25,124 bases of DNA from Actinomycetota bacterium (GTDB taxonomy: Bacteria; Actinomycetota; Actinomycetes; S36-B12): NCBI GenBank assembly GCA_016870425.1, contig VGBQ01000010.1:1-25124 (forward strand), written 5' to 3'. The notes below the pieces were generated by a model that searched no databases, was not told the origin of the DNA, and saw nothing but the letters and a program-made list of their open reading frames with translations. The position numbers and the translations under genes are program-made. Every line of letters starts with the position of its first letter. The first letter of the stretch is position 1. This document shows positions 14,445 through 21,715 of the stretch, in pieces.

Positions 14445-16622
14445 CTACTTCTTGAGGTCGAAGCGATCGCTCATCATCACTTTGTCCCATGCGGCAATGA
14501 AGTCGTTGACGAACTTCGCCTGCCCGTCCGAGGCGCCATAGACCTCGGCCAGGGCCCTCAACTGCGAGTTGGAGCCGAAGACCAGGTCGACACGCGTGGC
14601 ATTCCACTTGTGCTCGCCGGTCGTGCGGTCGCGGCCCTCGAAGGTCTGCTCGGTGTCCGACGTCGGGGTCCACACGGTGCCCATGTCGAGCAGGTTGACG
14701 AAGTAGTCGTTCGTCAGCGTGCCGGGGGTCGCGGTGAGGACACCGAGGTCGGAGCCGTCGTAGTTCGCGCCGAGGGCGCGCATTCCTCCGACGAGCACGG
14801 TCATCTCGGGTGCCGTGAGGTCGAGCAGGTTGGCCTTGTCCACCAGCAGGAACTCGGCCGTCTGCACGTGACCCTTAGCCAGGTAGTTGCGGAAGCCGTC
14901 GGCCGACGGCTCGAGCACCGCGAAGGACGCCACATCCGTCATCGCCTGTGTCGCATCAGTGCGTCCCGGGGTGAAGGGCACCGTCACCGACATGCCCGCG
15001 TCCTTGGCGGCCTTTTCGATCGCCGCGCCACCGGCGAGCACGATGAGGTCCGCAAGCGAGACCTGCGCGCCACCGGCGGCGTTGAAATCGGCCTGGATCG
15101 CCTCCAGGTGCCTGATGACCGAATTCGTCTGAGGCGGGTTGTTGGCCTCCCAGGAGTTCTGCGGCTCCAGACGGATGCGCGCACCATTGGCACCGCCGCG
15201 CTTGTCGGTGCAGCGGAAGGTCGAGGCCGAGGCCCATGCCGTGCGGACGAGGTCCGCCACGGACACGCCCGAGTCGAGCACCTTCTGCTTCAACGTCGCG
15301 ACATCGGCGTCGCTGATCAGCGGCAGGGTGGGAGCCGGGACCGGGTCCTGCCAGATCAGGGTCTCCGCGGGCACCTCGGGGCCGAGGTAGCGCGACTTCG
15401 GGCCCATGTCGCGGTGCGTGAGCTTGAACCACGCGCGCGCGAAGGCGTCGGCGAACTCGGCCGGGTTCTCGTGGAAGCGACGCGAGATGGGCTCATAGAT
15501 CGGATCCATGCGCAGGGCAAGGTCGGTCGTCAGCATGACCGGCGCGTGACGCTTCGAGGGATCGTGCGGATCCGGCACGGCATCGGCAGCCGCACCGCCC
15601 GCGGGCACCCACTGCTTGGCCCCCGCGGGGCTCGTCGTGAGCTCCCACTCGTAGGCGAAGAGGGTGTCGAAGTAGCTGTTGTCCCAGGTGATGGGCGTCG
15701 GCGTCCATGCACCCTCGAGACCCGAGGTGATGGTGTCGTCGCCGTCACCGGTGCCGAAGGAGTTCTTCCAGCCCAGGCCCATCTGCTGGATGGGGGCGCC
15801 CTCGGGCTCAGGACCGACGTAGCCCTCGGGATTGGCAGCGCCGTGGGTCTTGCCGAAGGTGTGCCCACCGGCGATGAGCGCGACCGTCTCCTCGTCGTTC
15901 ATGGCCATGCGACCGAAGGTCTCGCGGATGTCGCGGGCGGAGGCCAGCGGATCGGGCACGCCGTTGGGGCCCTCGGGGTTGACGTAGATGAGGCCCATCT
16001 GCACGGCGCCGAGCGGATTCTCGAGCACGCGATCACCGGAGTAGCGATTGTCCGCCAGCCACTCCTGCTCGGTGCCCCAGTAGGTCTGATCGGCCTGCCA
16101 CACGTCCGCGCGCCCACCGCCGAATCCGAACGTCTCGAAGCCCATGCTCTCGAGCGCGACATTGCCCGTGAGGATGAAGAGGTCGGCCCACGAGAGCTTG
16201 CGGCCGTACTTCGACTTAACCGGCCACAGCAGACGGCGGGCCTTGTCGAGGTTGGTGTTGTCCGGCCAGCTGTTGAGCGGGGCGAAGCGCTGCAGCCCTT
16301 CGCCGCCACCGCCGCGACCGTCGCTCACGCGATAGGTGCCGGCGCTGTGCCACGCCATGCGGATGAAGAACGGGCCGTAGTGGCCGTAGTCCGCCGGCCA
16401 CCACTCCTGCGAGTCGGTCATGAGGGCGCGCAGGTCAGCCTTGACCGCGTCGAAGTCCAGGGACTCGAACTCGGTGGCGTAGTCGAAGGACGGCCCCATG
16501 GGGTCGGCCTGCGGCGGGTTCTGCTGGAGCACGCGCAGGTCGAGCTGCTCGGGCCACCAATCCTCATTCTGGGTACCGACGCCGGCGCCTGCCGACATCG
16601 GGCACTTGCTCTCGTTCGCCAT
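14445..16622 (-). CDS. katG: Catalase-peroxidase
   Basis: This haem enzyme removes hydrogen peroxide by catalase and peroxidase chemistry. The 725-residue length is normal for the two-domain bacterial form. Distal Arg88, Trp91 and His92 are in I-R-M-A-W-H-S-A-G-T-Y; the Trp-Tyr-Met crosslink residues are Trp91, Tyr213 and Met239; proximal haem-ligand His254 is in A-G-G-H-T-F-G-K-T-H-G. The serine matching Ser315 of M. tuberculosis KatG is kept (D-T-I-T-S-G, about 300). The ATG at 16622 has a GGAGGAG polypurine site 8 nt upstream; the frame is open further but that part overlaps fur. It lies 49 bp after fur and is probably co-transcribed with it and repressed by it. Confidence 0.97.
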   Translation of the reverse strand: MANESKCPMSAGAGVGTQNEDWWPEQLDLRVLQQNPPQADPMGPSFDYATEFESLDFDAVKADLRALMTDSQEWWPADYGHYGPFFIRMAWHSAGTYRVSDGRGGGGEGLQRFAPLNSWPDNTNLDKARRLLWPVKSKYGRKLSWADLFILTGNVALESMGFETFGFGGGRADVWQADQTYWGTEQEWLADNRYSGDRVLENPLGAVQMGLIYVNPEGPNGVPDPLASARDIRETFGRMAMNDEETVALIAGGHTFGKTHGAANPEGYVGPEPEGAPIQQMGLGWKNSFGTGDGDDTITSGLEGAWTPTPITWDNSYFDTLFAYEWELTTSPAGAKQWVPAGGAAADAVPDPHDPSKRHAPVMLTTDLALRMDPIYEPISRRFHENPAEFADAFARAWFKLTHRDMGPKSRYLGPEVPAETLIWQDPVPAPTLPLISDADVATLKQKVLDSGVSVADLVRTAWASASTFRCTDKRGGANGARIRLEPQNSWEANNPPQTNSVIRHLEAIQADFNAAGGAQVSLADLIVLAGGAAIEKAAKDAGMSVTVPFTPGRTDATQAMTDVASFAVLEPSADGFRNYLAKGHVQTAEFLLVDKANLLDLTAPEMTVLVGGMRALGANYDGSDLGVLTATPGTLTNDYFVNLLDMGTVWTPTSDTEQTFEGRDRTTGEHKWNATRVDLVFGSNSQLRALAEVYGASDGQAKFVNDFIAAWDKVMMSDRFDLKK

Positions 16623-16671
16623 GGTCTTGTCTCCTCCGGTTGTATGGCGTGGTCGTGCTGAGTCTCGGGCG

Positions 16672-17094
16672 CTAGACAGCAGCGCTCGTCGTGCAGTCGG
16701 GGCATCGGCCCCAGAAGGTGACCTCGGCCTCGTCGACGGAGTAGCCCGCCGCATCCGCGGCCGTGAGGCAGGGTGCCGCGCCCACGGCACAGTCGACGTC
16801 GACCACCGCGCCGCAGCCGCGGCACACGAGGTGATGGTGGTTGTCTCCGACGCGCGTCTCGTATCGCGCGGCTGATCCCGCCGGCTCGATGCGCCGCAGG
16901 ATGCCCGCGTCCACCAGGGCCGACAGCGCGTCGTACACCGACTGCTTCGAAATGGCCCCGATCTCACCGCGTGCCATCTCAGCGACGACATCGGCGGTGA
17001 CATGCGGGCGGGCGGTGACGGCCTGGAGCACCGCGATCCGCTGAGCGGTCACCTGCACCCCGTGCTCGCGCAGGATCTCCGCCGTGGCTGCCAC
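16672..17094 (-). CDS. furA: Fur-family regulator of katG (FurA-like)
   Basis: This 140-residue metalloregulator has the Fur winged helix (about 1-80, T-A-Q-R-I-A-V-L at 16-23, recognition region S-K-Q-S-V-Y-D-A-L-S-A-L at 49-60), a metal-binding H-H-H at 86-88, and two CXXC pairs (91/94, 131/134) that can hold structural zinc. In actinobacteria the Fur paralogue next to katG represses the operon and is inactivated by peroxide. The GTG start at 17094 is supported by homology to short FurA N termini and by a -10 box 6 nt upstream. GGAGG overlaps the GTG, so it cannot serve as its Shine-Dalgarno sequence; the message is probably leaderless. The gene symbol rests on context; it is not distinguished from other Fur paralogues by motif alone. 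Confidence 0.9.
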   Translation of the reverse strand: MAATAEILREHGVQVTAQRIAVLQAVTARPHVTADVVAEMARGEIGAISKQSVYDALSALVDAGILRRIEPAGSAARYETRVGDNHHHLVCRGCGAVVDVDCAVGAAPCLTAADAAGYSVDEAEVTFWGRCPDCTTSAAV

Positions 17095-17100
17095 CTCCGC

Positions 17101-17129
17101 AGACTAAGTCCAGATCCTGACTCGGGCAA
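17101..17129 (-). promoter_or_regulatory. fur-katG promoter
   Basis: Minus strand -35 TTGCCC (17129-17124), a 17-nt spacer and -10 TAGTCT (17106-17101), then GCGGAG and the GTG. The predicted transcription start is the first base of the start codon. Confidence 0.75.
17107..17122. promoter_or_regulatory. Palindromic operator in the fur promoter spacer
   Basis: AGTC-N8-GACT with a central GATC: 12 of 16 positions are symmetric. It fills the spacer between -35 and -10, the ideal place for an autorepressor. FurA is the natural candidate. Confidence 0.6.
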
Positions 17130-17146
17130 CAGCGGGGCGGCAGGCC

Positions 17147-17166
17147 GGACCGGTCTTGACCGGTCC
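17147..17166. promoter_or_regulatory. Perfect 9-2-9 inverted repeat, candidate operator of the acetolactate decarboxylase gene
   Basis: Arms GGACCGGTC (17147-17155) and GACCGGTCC (17158-17166) separated by TT. Each arm also contains the smaller palindrome GACCGGTC, so the site is also a direct repeat with about 10-11 bp period, the spacing at which ribbon-helix-helix dimers bind side by side. It covers the -35 region and spacer upstream of the -10 box at 17169-17174. Confidence 0.65.
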
Positions 17167-17168
17167 CC

Positions 17169-17174
17169 TACCGT
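17169..17174 (+). promoter_or_regulatory. -10 box of the acetolactate decarboxylase gene (leaderless)
   Basis: TACCGT, then GCCCCC (6 nt) and the ATG at 17181. No Shine-Dalgarno sequence is present in the pyrimidine-rich gap. Confidence 0.5.
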
Positions 17175-17180
17175 GCCCCC

Positions 17181-18014
17181 ATGGCTCACCGGCTCGAGAC
17201 GACCATTTCCGACGCTCTCTGGGCGGCTATCCGCGCTCGGGCCCAGTCCTCGGGTCAACCCATCCGCCGGGTCGTCCAGGAAGCACTGGCCGAAGCCCTT
17301 GACGTGCAGCACCACTCGATGTTCCAGGTCTCCACGTCCGGCGCCCTCATCGAGGGGCTCTACCAGGGGGCGCTAACCGTGGGCGACCTGCGTCGGCATG
17401 GGGACACGGGCCTCGGCACCTTCGAAGAGCTCGACGGGGAGATGATCCTCGTCGACGGCCACTGCTTCCAGGCACGCAGCGACGGGTCGGTCACGGAGGC
17501 GTCGGACGACACGCTCACACCCTTTGCCACGGTGGTGGCCTTCGCCCCAGACAGGACCGTGACGCTGCGCGACATCACGTCCTTCGATGATCTCACCTCG
17601 CGGCTCGATGGGCTGCGCACCAGCGACAACGACTTCTTCGCCTGGCGGATCACCGGTCATCTCGACGAGCTGCGCATGCGCGCCGCCTGCCGCCACGCGT
17701 CGGGCACTCCTCTGGTGGAGGCTGTGAGCGATCAGGCGGTCTTCGACTTCCGCGACATCACGGCCACGATCGTCGGCTTCTGGTCGCCGCCCTTCAGCCA
17801 GGCCATCTCCATCGCCGGCTATCACCTGCATGCCGTGTCAGAGGATCGCACGCGCGCCGGCCATGTCTTCGACCTGCGCGCCAGGGAGGTCATCGCCGAA
17901 GTGCATGGGGTGAGCGACCTCCACGTCGCGCTCCCGGAGACCGAGGCCTACCTGCGGGCTGATCTGGGCAGCACCCGTGCCGATATGGACGCTATCGAGC
18001 GCGGCCGCGACTGA
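17181..18014 (+). CDS. Acetolactate decarboxylase with N-terminal ribbon-helix-helix domain
   Basis: The 277-residue product is two modules. Residues about 46-265 are acetolactate decarboxylase: M-F-Q-V-S-T-S-G-A-L-I-E-G-L-Y-Q-G, G-T-F-E-E-L-D-G-E-M (79-88), and the zinc motif G-Y-H-L-H-A-V-S-E-D-R-T-R-A-G-H with His215, His217 and His228. This enzyme converts 2-acetolactate to acetoin, in fermentation or to drain excess acetolactate from valine/leucine synthesis. Residues 1-41 are an extra domain: a short strand R-L-E-T-T-I-S and two helices ending V-V-Q-E-A-L-A-E-A-L, the pattern of CopG-like ribbon-helix-helix DNA-binding proteins. The ALDC enzymes I know do not have this. The gene sits behind a perfect inverted repeat, so I infer that the fusion binds its own promoter. 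The enzyme call is firm; the regulator role is inference. Confidence 0.88.
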   Translation: MAHRLETTISDALWAAIRARAQSSGQPIRRVVQEALAEALDVQHHSMFQVSTSGALIEGLYQGALTVGDLRRHGDTGLGTFEELDGEMILVDGHCFQARSDGSVTEASDDTLTPFATVVAFAPDRTVTLRDITSFDDLTSRLDGLRTSDNDFFAWRITGHLDELRMRAACRHASGTPLVEAVSDQAVFDFRDITATIVGFWSPPFSQAISIAGYHLHAVSEDRTRAGHVFDLRAREVIAEVHGVSDLHVALPETEAYLRADLGSTRADMDAIERGRD

Positions 18015-18080
18015 GCCCTCCGCCCATCGTCCACGCCCTTCACTGCACCCTCACCCGGCCCCGGCAGCAGACCTCGCCAG

Positions 18081-18086
18081 TATTCT
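18081..18086 (+). promoter_or_regulatory. -10 box of the MFS exporter gene (leaderless)
   Basis: TATTCT, then GCGGAG and a GTG start at 18093. From the last 4 bases of the -10 box through the GTG it is identical in layout, and nearly in sequence, to the fur promoter (TAGTCT-GCGGAG-GTG). No -35 is seen. Confidence 0.55.
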
Positions 18087-18092
18087 GCGGAG

Positions 18093-19661
18093 GTGGTCCG
18101 CGCACGCGAGTCCCAGGGGAAACGACGAGTCGTCATCGCAGTCAGCGCCATCGCATGCCTTGCCCTCGTCGAGGGCGCGACGTTCTCCTACATGCTCCCC
18201 GGCCTGATCACCGACCTCAAACTCCAGGGCAACGTCACGCTCATCCGCATCATGCCGAGCCTCGGCGCGCTCCTCGTCGTCTTCCTGGCCGGCGCCCTGG
18301 GGAGCCGCTGGGGCCACCGGCGCACCATGACCGTCGCCGCTGCCTGCTACGTCGTGGGCGCCGCCGTGACGGCCACAGCGACCGGACTTCCGACGGTTCT
18401 CCTGGGCGTGTTCCTCGCCGATGTGGGTCGAAGCATCCTCTTTGTGTGCGGCATCGCACTCCTCGGCCTATCCATGGAGGGCAAGGACCAGCGGGCCTCA
18501 GCCTTCGCCACCTACTCGGCCATCCTCCCCGTGACGTTCCTGACGATGCCGATCATCGCCGGCTGGCTGATTGACGAGTTCGGATGGCGCAGTGTCGCCG
18601 TCGCCTGGCTTGTCGCAGGAGTAGCCGCCTTGGTTGTCGTGCGCAAGGGCATCCCGCGCGCCGACGCGATGGCGCCGCGCGCGGAGCTCATCACGCCCGC
18701 CCTGGCCGGACTCTTTCTCGTCTGCCTCGTCCAGGGCATCAACACACTCGGCCGGGACGGCCCGGGCGTCGTGCTGTTGATCAGCGGAGCGATCGCCGTG
18801 GCGGCGCTGACGGTCCTCATCGTCGCTATGCGTCGCATCGCGCACCCCACCTTGTCGCTGGCCATCCTGCGGTCGGGAGGAGTGCTCATCCTCCTCACGG
18901 TCATCGTCCTCGCGAACTTCGCCAACCTGTGGTTCTACCTCACCCTCGCCTTCCAGCAGGTCTTCCACCTCACGACCTTGCAGTCCGCCCTGTGGGCACT
19001 GCCCGCCCAGGCCATCACCATCCTCGCCGCTGCTGCGTCGGGATGGCTCGTGCGCTCCCGGAGCATCCGCTTCGCTGGCACGCTCTTCCTGGTGGCGGCT
19101 GCGCTCACCCTCGTCCTCTCCGCCACTCTCAGACCAACCACGCCGCTGTGGCTGATTGCACTCACCCTGGCACTCTTCGCCGCCGCCAGCACGGGAGCCT
19201 CCGTGCCCATCACCAATGCCGTGATGGACGCAGCACCCCGGGACGAGGCCAATCAGGCATCGTCCTTTCGCAGCGCCGCGACGGGCGTCGGCGGTGCGAT
19301 CAGCGTGACACTGACGACAGCCCTGGTCTTCGGCACGATGGTTAGAGACCTCGTTGGATCCGCGACGTCCGCCGGGATTGCGCCCGACGTCGCCGCTGAA
19401 GTTGTCGCTCAGCTGGAGCGCGGGGCCGAACTCCAGCAGATCGCCGATGCTGCGTCGCGCAGCTCCGTCGTCGTCACGGTCGACGACGTCGATGCGGCGA
19501 TTGGCGCGGCGTACATGAACGGCCTAGCAGCTCACGGGATGGTCGGGGCCGGGGTCGTACTGCTCGTGGCCGTCGTCTTCTTCTACGCCGCGGGCCGACA
19601 GGCGCGCGCTGCTCAGGCGGCCCGGACTCATGACCCAGTCGTGGGGTGCCCGAAGGACTGA
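18093..19661 (+). CDS. MFS transporter, DHA2-like (14-TM drug/proton antiporter type)
   Basis: The 522-residue protein is a major facilitator with about 14 hydrophobic segments. Motif A, G-S-R-W-G-H-R-R-T-M, lies between helices 2 and 3 (70-79). Segments after residue 190 and the C-terminal A-N-Q-A-S-S-F-R-S-A-A-T-G-V-G-G-A fit the DHA2 exporter family. A long hydrophilic stretch near 440-480, before the last helix, also suits DHA2. The role is export of an unknown small molecule. The start is a GTG with a TATTCT box 6 nt upstream. It follows the acetolactate decarboxylase by 78 bp in the same direction but seems to have its own promoter. Confidence 0.87.
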   Translation: MVRARESQGKRRVVIAVSAIACLALVEGATFSYMLPGLITDLKLQGNVTLIRIMPSLGALLVVFLAGALGSRWGHRRTMTVAAACYVVGAAVTATATGLPTVLLGVFLADVGRSILFVCGIALLGLSMEGKDQRASAFATYSAILPVTFLTMPIIAGWLIDEFGWRSVAVAWLVAGVAALVVVRKGIPRADAMAPRAELITPALAGLFLVCLVQGINTLGRDGPGVVLLISGAIAVAALTVLIVAMRRIAHPTLSLAILRSGGVLILLTVIVLANFANLWFYLTLAFQQVFHLTTLQSALWALPAQAITILAAAASGWLVRSRSIRFAGTLFLVAAALTLVLSATLRPTTPLWLIALTLALFAAASTGASVPITNAVMDAAPRDEANQASSFRSAATGVGGAISVTLTTALVFGTMVRDLVGSATSAGIAPDVAAEVVAQLERGAELQQIADAASRSSVVVTVDDVDAAIGAAYMNGLAAHGMVGAGVVLLVAVVFFYAAGRQARAAQAARTHDPVVGCPKD

Positions 19662-19697
19662 CTCGCCTGAAACCAGCGGGCCACCGAACCTGATAGG

Positions 19698-20102
19698 TCA
19701 GACCGTCACTCCCACGACGTCAAGGTCGAAGGCGCGAGCGGCATCTGCCTGTCGCTGATCAAAGGTGAGGAATCGTAGGGCGCCGACCACCAGTGCGGAC
19801 GCCACGTGGATGGCATCGAGGCTGCGCACCCGGGTCTGAGCGGCAATGGTGGCGGCGAGATCAGCAAGACCATGGTCGCATTCGACTACCGAAAGGCAGC
19901 GCCAGTCCTCGGCAGAGAGGTTCTGGCACATCAGTCGCTCCGCGGGACTGTCGACAAAGGCGAGGCCACGTGTCACTTCGATCTCCGCAACGTGAGACGT
20001 CACGACAAAGTTGGCGCCTCGAATCATCGCGCTCGCCTCGTCAGACCTGTCCTCAGCGAGGTAGCGCGACAGCAGGACGGAACTGTCGACGTACGAGATC
20101 AC
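19698..20102 (-). CDS. PIN-domain ribonuclease toxin (VapC family)
   Basis: The 134-residue protein has the PIN acidic set for metal-dependent RNA cleavage: Asp6 in Y-V-D-S-S, Glu40/Glu42, Asp96 in S-L-D-A-I-H-V-A-S-A and Asp115 in T-F-D-Q-R. VapC toxins cut tRNA or rRNA and are held in check by a VapB antitoxin encoded just upstream and usually overlapping. The start is a GTG at 20102 overlapping a TGA, as in vapBC operons, but only a few codons of a vapB-like frame remain before the sequence turns into a remnant of another gene on the opposite strand. The toxin therefore seems to lack its own antitoxin. All catalytic residues are intact. Confidence 0.88.
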   Translation of the reverse strand: MISYVDSSVLLSRYLAEDRSDEASAMIRGANFVVTSHVAEIEVTRGLAFVDSPAERLMCQNLSAEDWRCLSVVECDHGLADLAATIAAQTRVRSLDAIHVASALVVGALRFLTFDQRQADAARAFDLDVVGVTV

Positions 20103-20125
20103 GTCTCACCGCGATCCTCATCGAG
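20099..20125 (-). pseudogene. Tail of a vapB-like antitoxin (fragment)
   Basis: In the frame that ends in the TGA overlapping the vapC GTG, the last codons read L-D-E-D-R-G-E-T-stop, an acidic end common in VapB and Phd-type antitoxins. Just upstream an ATA codon and unrelated sequence follow, and no antitoxin-like ORF continues. I read it as the leftover 3' end of vapB after a deletion. With 8 codons this stays tentative. Confidence 0.35.
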
Positions 20126-20348
20126 TATCGAGGGCGCGCTTCTCGTCGCCGAGGCCCGCGGGACGGGCGCCCACTGGCCCACGCGAGTGGGCGCGGTGAC
20201 CTACCAGACCGGCCTCATCGCCAACCGCGTCATCCGGGAGGTCCTCACGGGCATCGCCATGCGCAAGAAGGGGATCACCGGGCCCTACTACTTCGCGGAC
20301 GAGGCCATCGACGGCGGGCAGGGACAGGACTGGCCCCAGCGTCGCTAG
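20126..20348 (+). pseudogene. 3' remnant of an unidentified gene
   Basis: From about 20126 the plus strand becomes strongly coding-like (G/C at most third positions) and reads E-G-A-L-L-V-A-E-A-R-G-T-G-A-H-W, later T-G-L-I-A-N-R-V-I-R-E-V-L-T-G-I, and Y-Y-F-A-D-E-A-I-D-G-G-Q, ending at a TAG. There is no start codon with a start signal: upstream the frame runs antisense through vapC with poor codon quality. It is therefore the C-terminal 70 or so residues of a protein whose 5' part was lost. I do not recognise the family. Confidence 0.55.
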
Positions 20349-20380
20349 AGACGAGCTCCACGCACCCCCTCGTGCGCGAC

Positions 20381-20386
20381 TAGCCT
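20381..20386 (+). promoter_or_regulatory. -10 box of the channel-like gene (leaderless)
   Basis: TAGCCT, then AACCCC and a GTG at 20393. No -35 hexamer is recognisable. Confidence 0.45.
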
Positions 20387-20392
20387 AACCCC

Positions 20393-21171
20393 GTGACATC
20401 GCAGGAACCCCCGGTCGAGACAGCGGACGACTCCCCCCTCCGGAGTTCTGTCCTGGCCATTGCGCGGCTCGCTCTCGTGGCGGCCTACTCGCTCCTGCTC
20501 CTGGTCATCGACGCGATGCACTTCGAGGCACAGGTCGACGGGGTGCTCATTGGCCTCGTGGGTGTGCCTGGCTCGCGATCCTCGCGACGTATTGGCTCGG
20601 TCTGGCGCGGGCCAGGAGCAAGCGCGACTACGCGCTAGCCCACCTCGGCACTCCCCTGCTCCTCGTCGCTCCACTGGCCGTGGTGCCGGACGCATCGTGG
20701 CTGCTGCTCTTCATTCTGCTCACGGCATACGTGCTTGAGCTGCGCACCTTCGCGGCGGGGCACGGCTTCGCGTTTTCGCTTGGACTTGTCGCCTTCGTGA
20801 TCGTGCTGGCCACAGGTGTCATGTCCTACGTCGAGCACGAGGATCCGGAGTCAGCCCTTAGCGACGTCGGCTCCTCGGCAGCGTGGACCTTCGCCACGAT
20901 CTTCCGCCTGAGGACATCCGTCGGCACTCCCCAGACAGAGGATGGCCAGACCCTCGCGCTCGTCGTCGGCGTGTGCGCCCTCCTCGCCGCCAGCCTCTTC
21001 ACCGCGCAGATCGTCACGTGGGTGACGGGCAGCAGCCGGGACAAGGGAAAGAAGTCTGAGGCTTCCCCGGAGCTCCTCGCCGAAATCGCCGCGCTCCGCG
21101 AGGCGGTTGATCGACTCGCCGACGAGCGCTCTGACGGCGACGGCTCGCGGCGCAAGGACCCACCACCATGA
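20393..21171 (+). pseudogene. Voltage-gated-channel-like membrane protein with an internal frameshift
   Basis: Two frames form one protein. The first (20393 to about 20566) gives a first helix I-A-R-L-A-L-V-A-A-Y and the start of a second. The second (about 20566 to 21171) continues A-W-L-A-I-L-A-T-Y-W, then an S2-S3-like R-S-K-R-D-Y-A-L-A-H-L-G-T-P-L, further helices, a pore-helix-like S-A-A-W-T-F-A-T-I-F, a last helix and a charged coiled-coil-like tail. One missing base near 20564-20568 (GTGCC for GTGGCC would restore the frame) explains the break. The potassium filter T-V-G-Y-G-D is not seen; the matching stretch is R-T-S-V-G-T-P-Q-T. It is either a decayed channel or a channel-fold protein with another role. 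A sequencing error cannot be excluded. Confidence 0.6.
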
Positions 21172-21252
21172 ACCCGGCCCTGCACCGAACGACATCCAAG
21201 TATCGCGCGCGAATGCCCTAGGCTTCACGCACACGAGAAGGAGGTCGGCCGA

Positions 21253-21681
21253 ATGTCGATTTTCGGGAAGTTGTTTCCGCCGATCACGGCGGCCAAGTCA
21301 TTTGCCGTCAGTGTGCCTCCTCAGGAGGCACATGACCGGGTACTTGCCGCACTCAATGCCGGGGGCTACACGAGCATCAAGGACTCGGGCGGGGATATCC
21401 ACGCTGAGCACGGAGAGGTCGCCCTGTTCACCTACGGCACCGTGTCCACGGACATCGGATTGACACTCACGGCCAGCCCATCCGATCTCTACCCCATCAC
21501 CGTCGACGTGGCGTTCCACACGATCGACGGCGGGTGTCAGGTCAGCGTGAACGCGAGCTACATCAAGCCGGTGACCTACCTCGGCGCCCCCAAGAAGGGG
21601 CCTGAGGCAACCAAATGGCATGAGGCGTGCGATGCGGCAGTCGCGACCGTCGTGGACAGTCTCAGGGACAGCCTGGCCTGA
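21253..21681 (+). CDS. Conserved-looking hypothetical cytoplasmic protein
   Basis: The 142-residue protein is not recognised. It has no signal peptide or membrane segment. It starts M-S-I-F-G-K-L-F and has a V-P-P-Q-E-A-H-D-R-V-L-A-A-L-N-A-G-G-Y block followed by alternating strands, resembling small alpha/beta proteins that bind polar lipids or other ligands, but no motif is decisive. An excellent GAAGGAGG site 8 nt before the ATG and high third-position GC support a real gene. A TAGGCT box at 21219-21224 may be its -10. It converges with the next gene, with 34 bp between them. Confidence 0.7.
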   Translation: MSIFGKLFPPITAAKSFAVSVPPQEAHDRVLAALNAGGYTSIKDSGGDIHAEHGEVALFTYGTVSTDIGLTLTASPSDLYPITVDVAFHTIDGGCQVSVNASYIKPVTYLGAPKKGPEATKWHEACDAAVATVVDSLRDSLA

Positions 21682-21715
21682 GGCACATCACTCGCCATGG
21701 CCCCCTCACGTTGAA

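Noticed and set aside
14610..16661. A 683-codon plus-strand ORF antisense to katG
   Set aside because: It is the high-GC shadow of katG; the product has no domain and the catalytic motifs are all on the minus strand.
16623..17003. An N-terminal extension of KatG
   Set aside because: It overlaps fur in another frame, and the ATG at 16622 with GGAGGAG gives the normal KatG N terminus.
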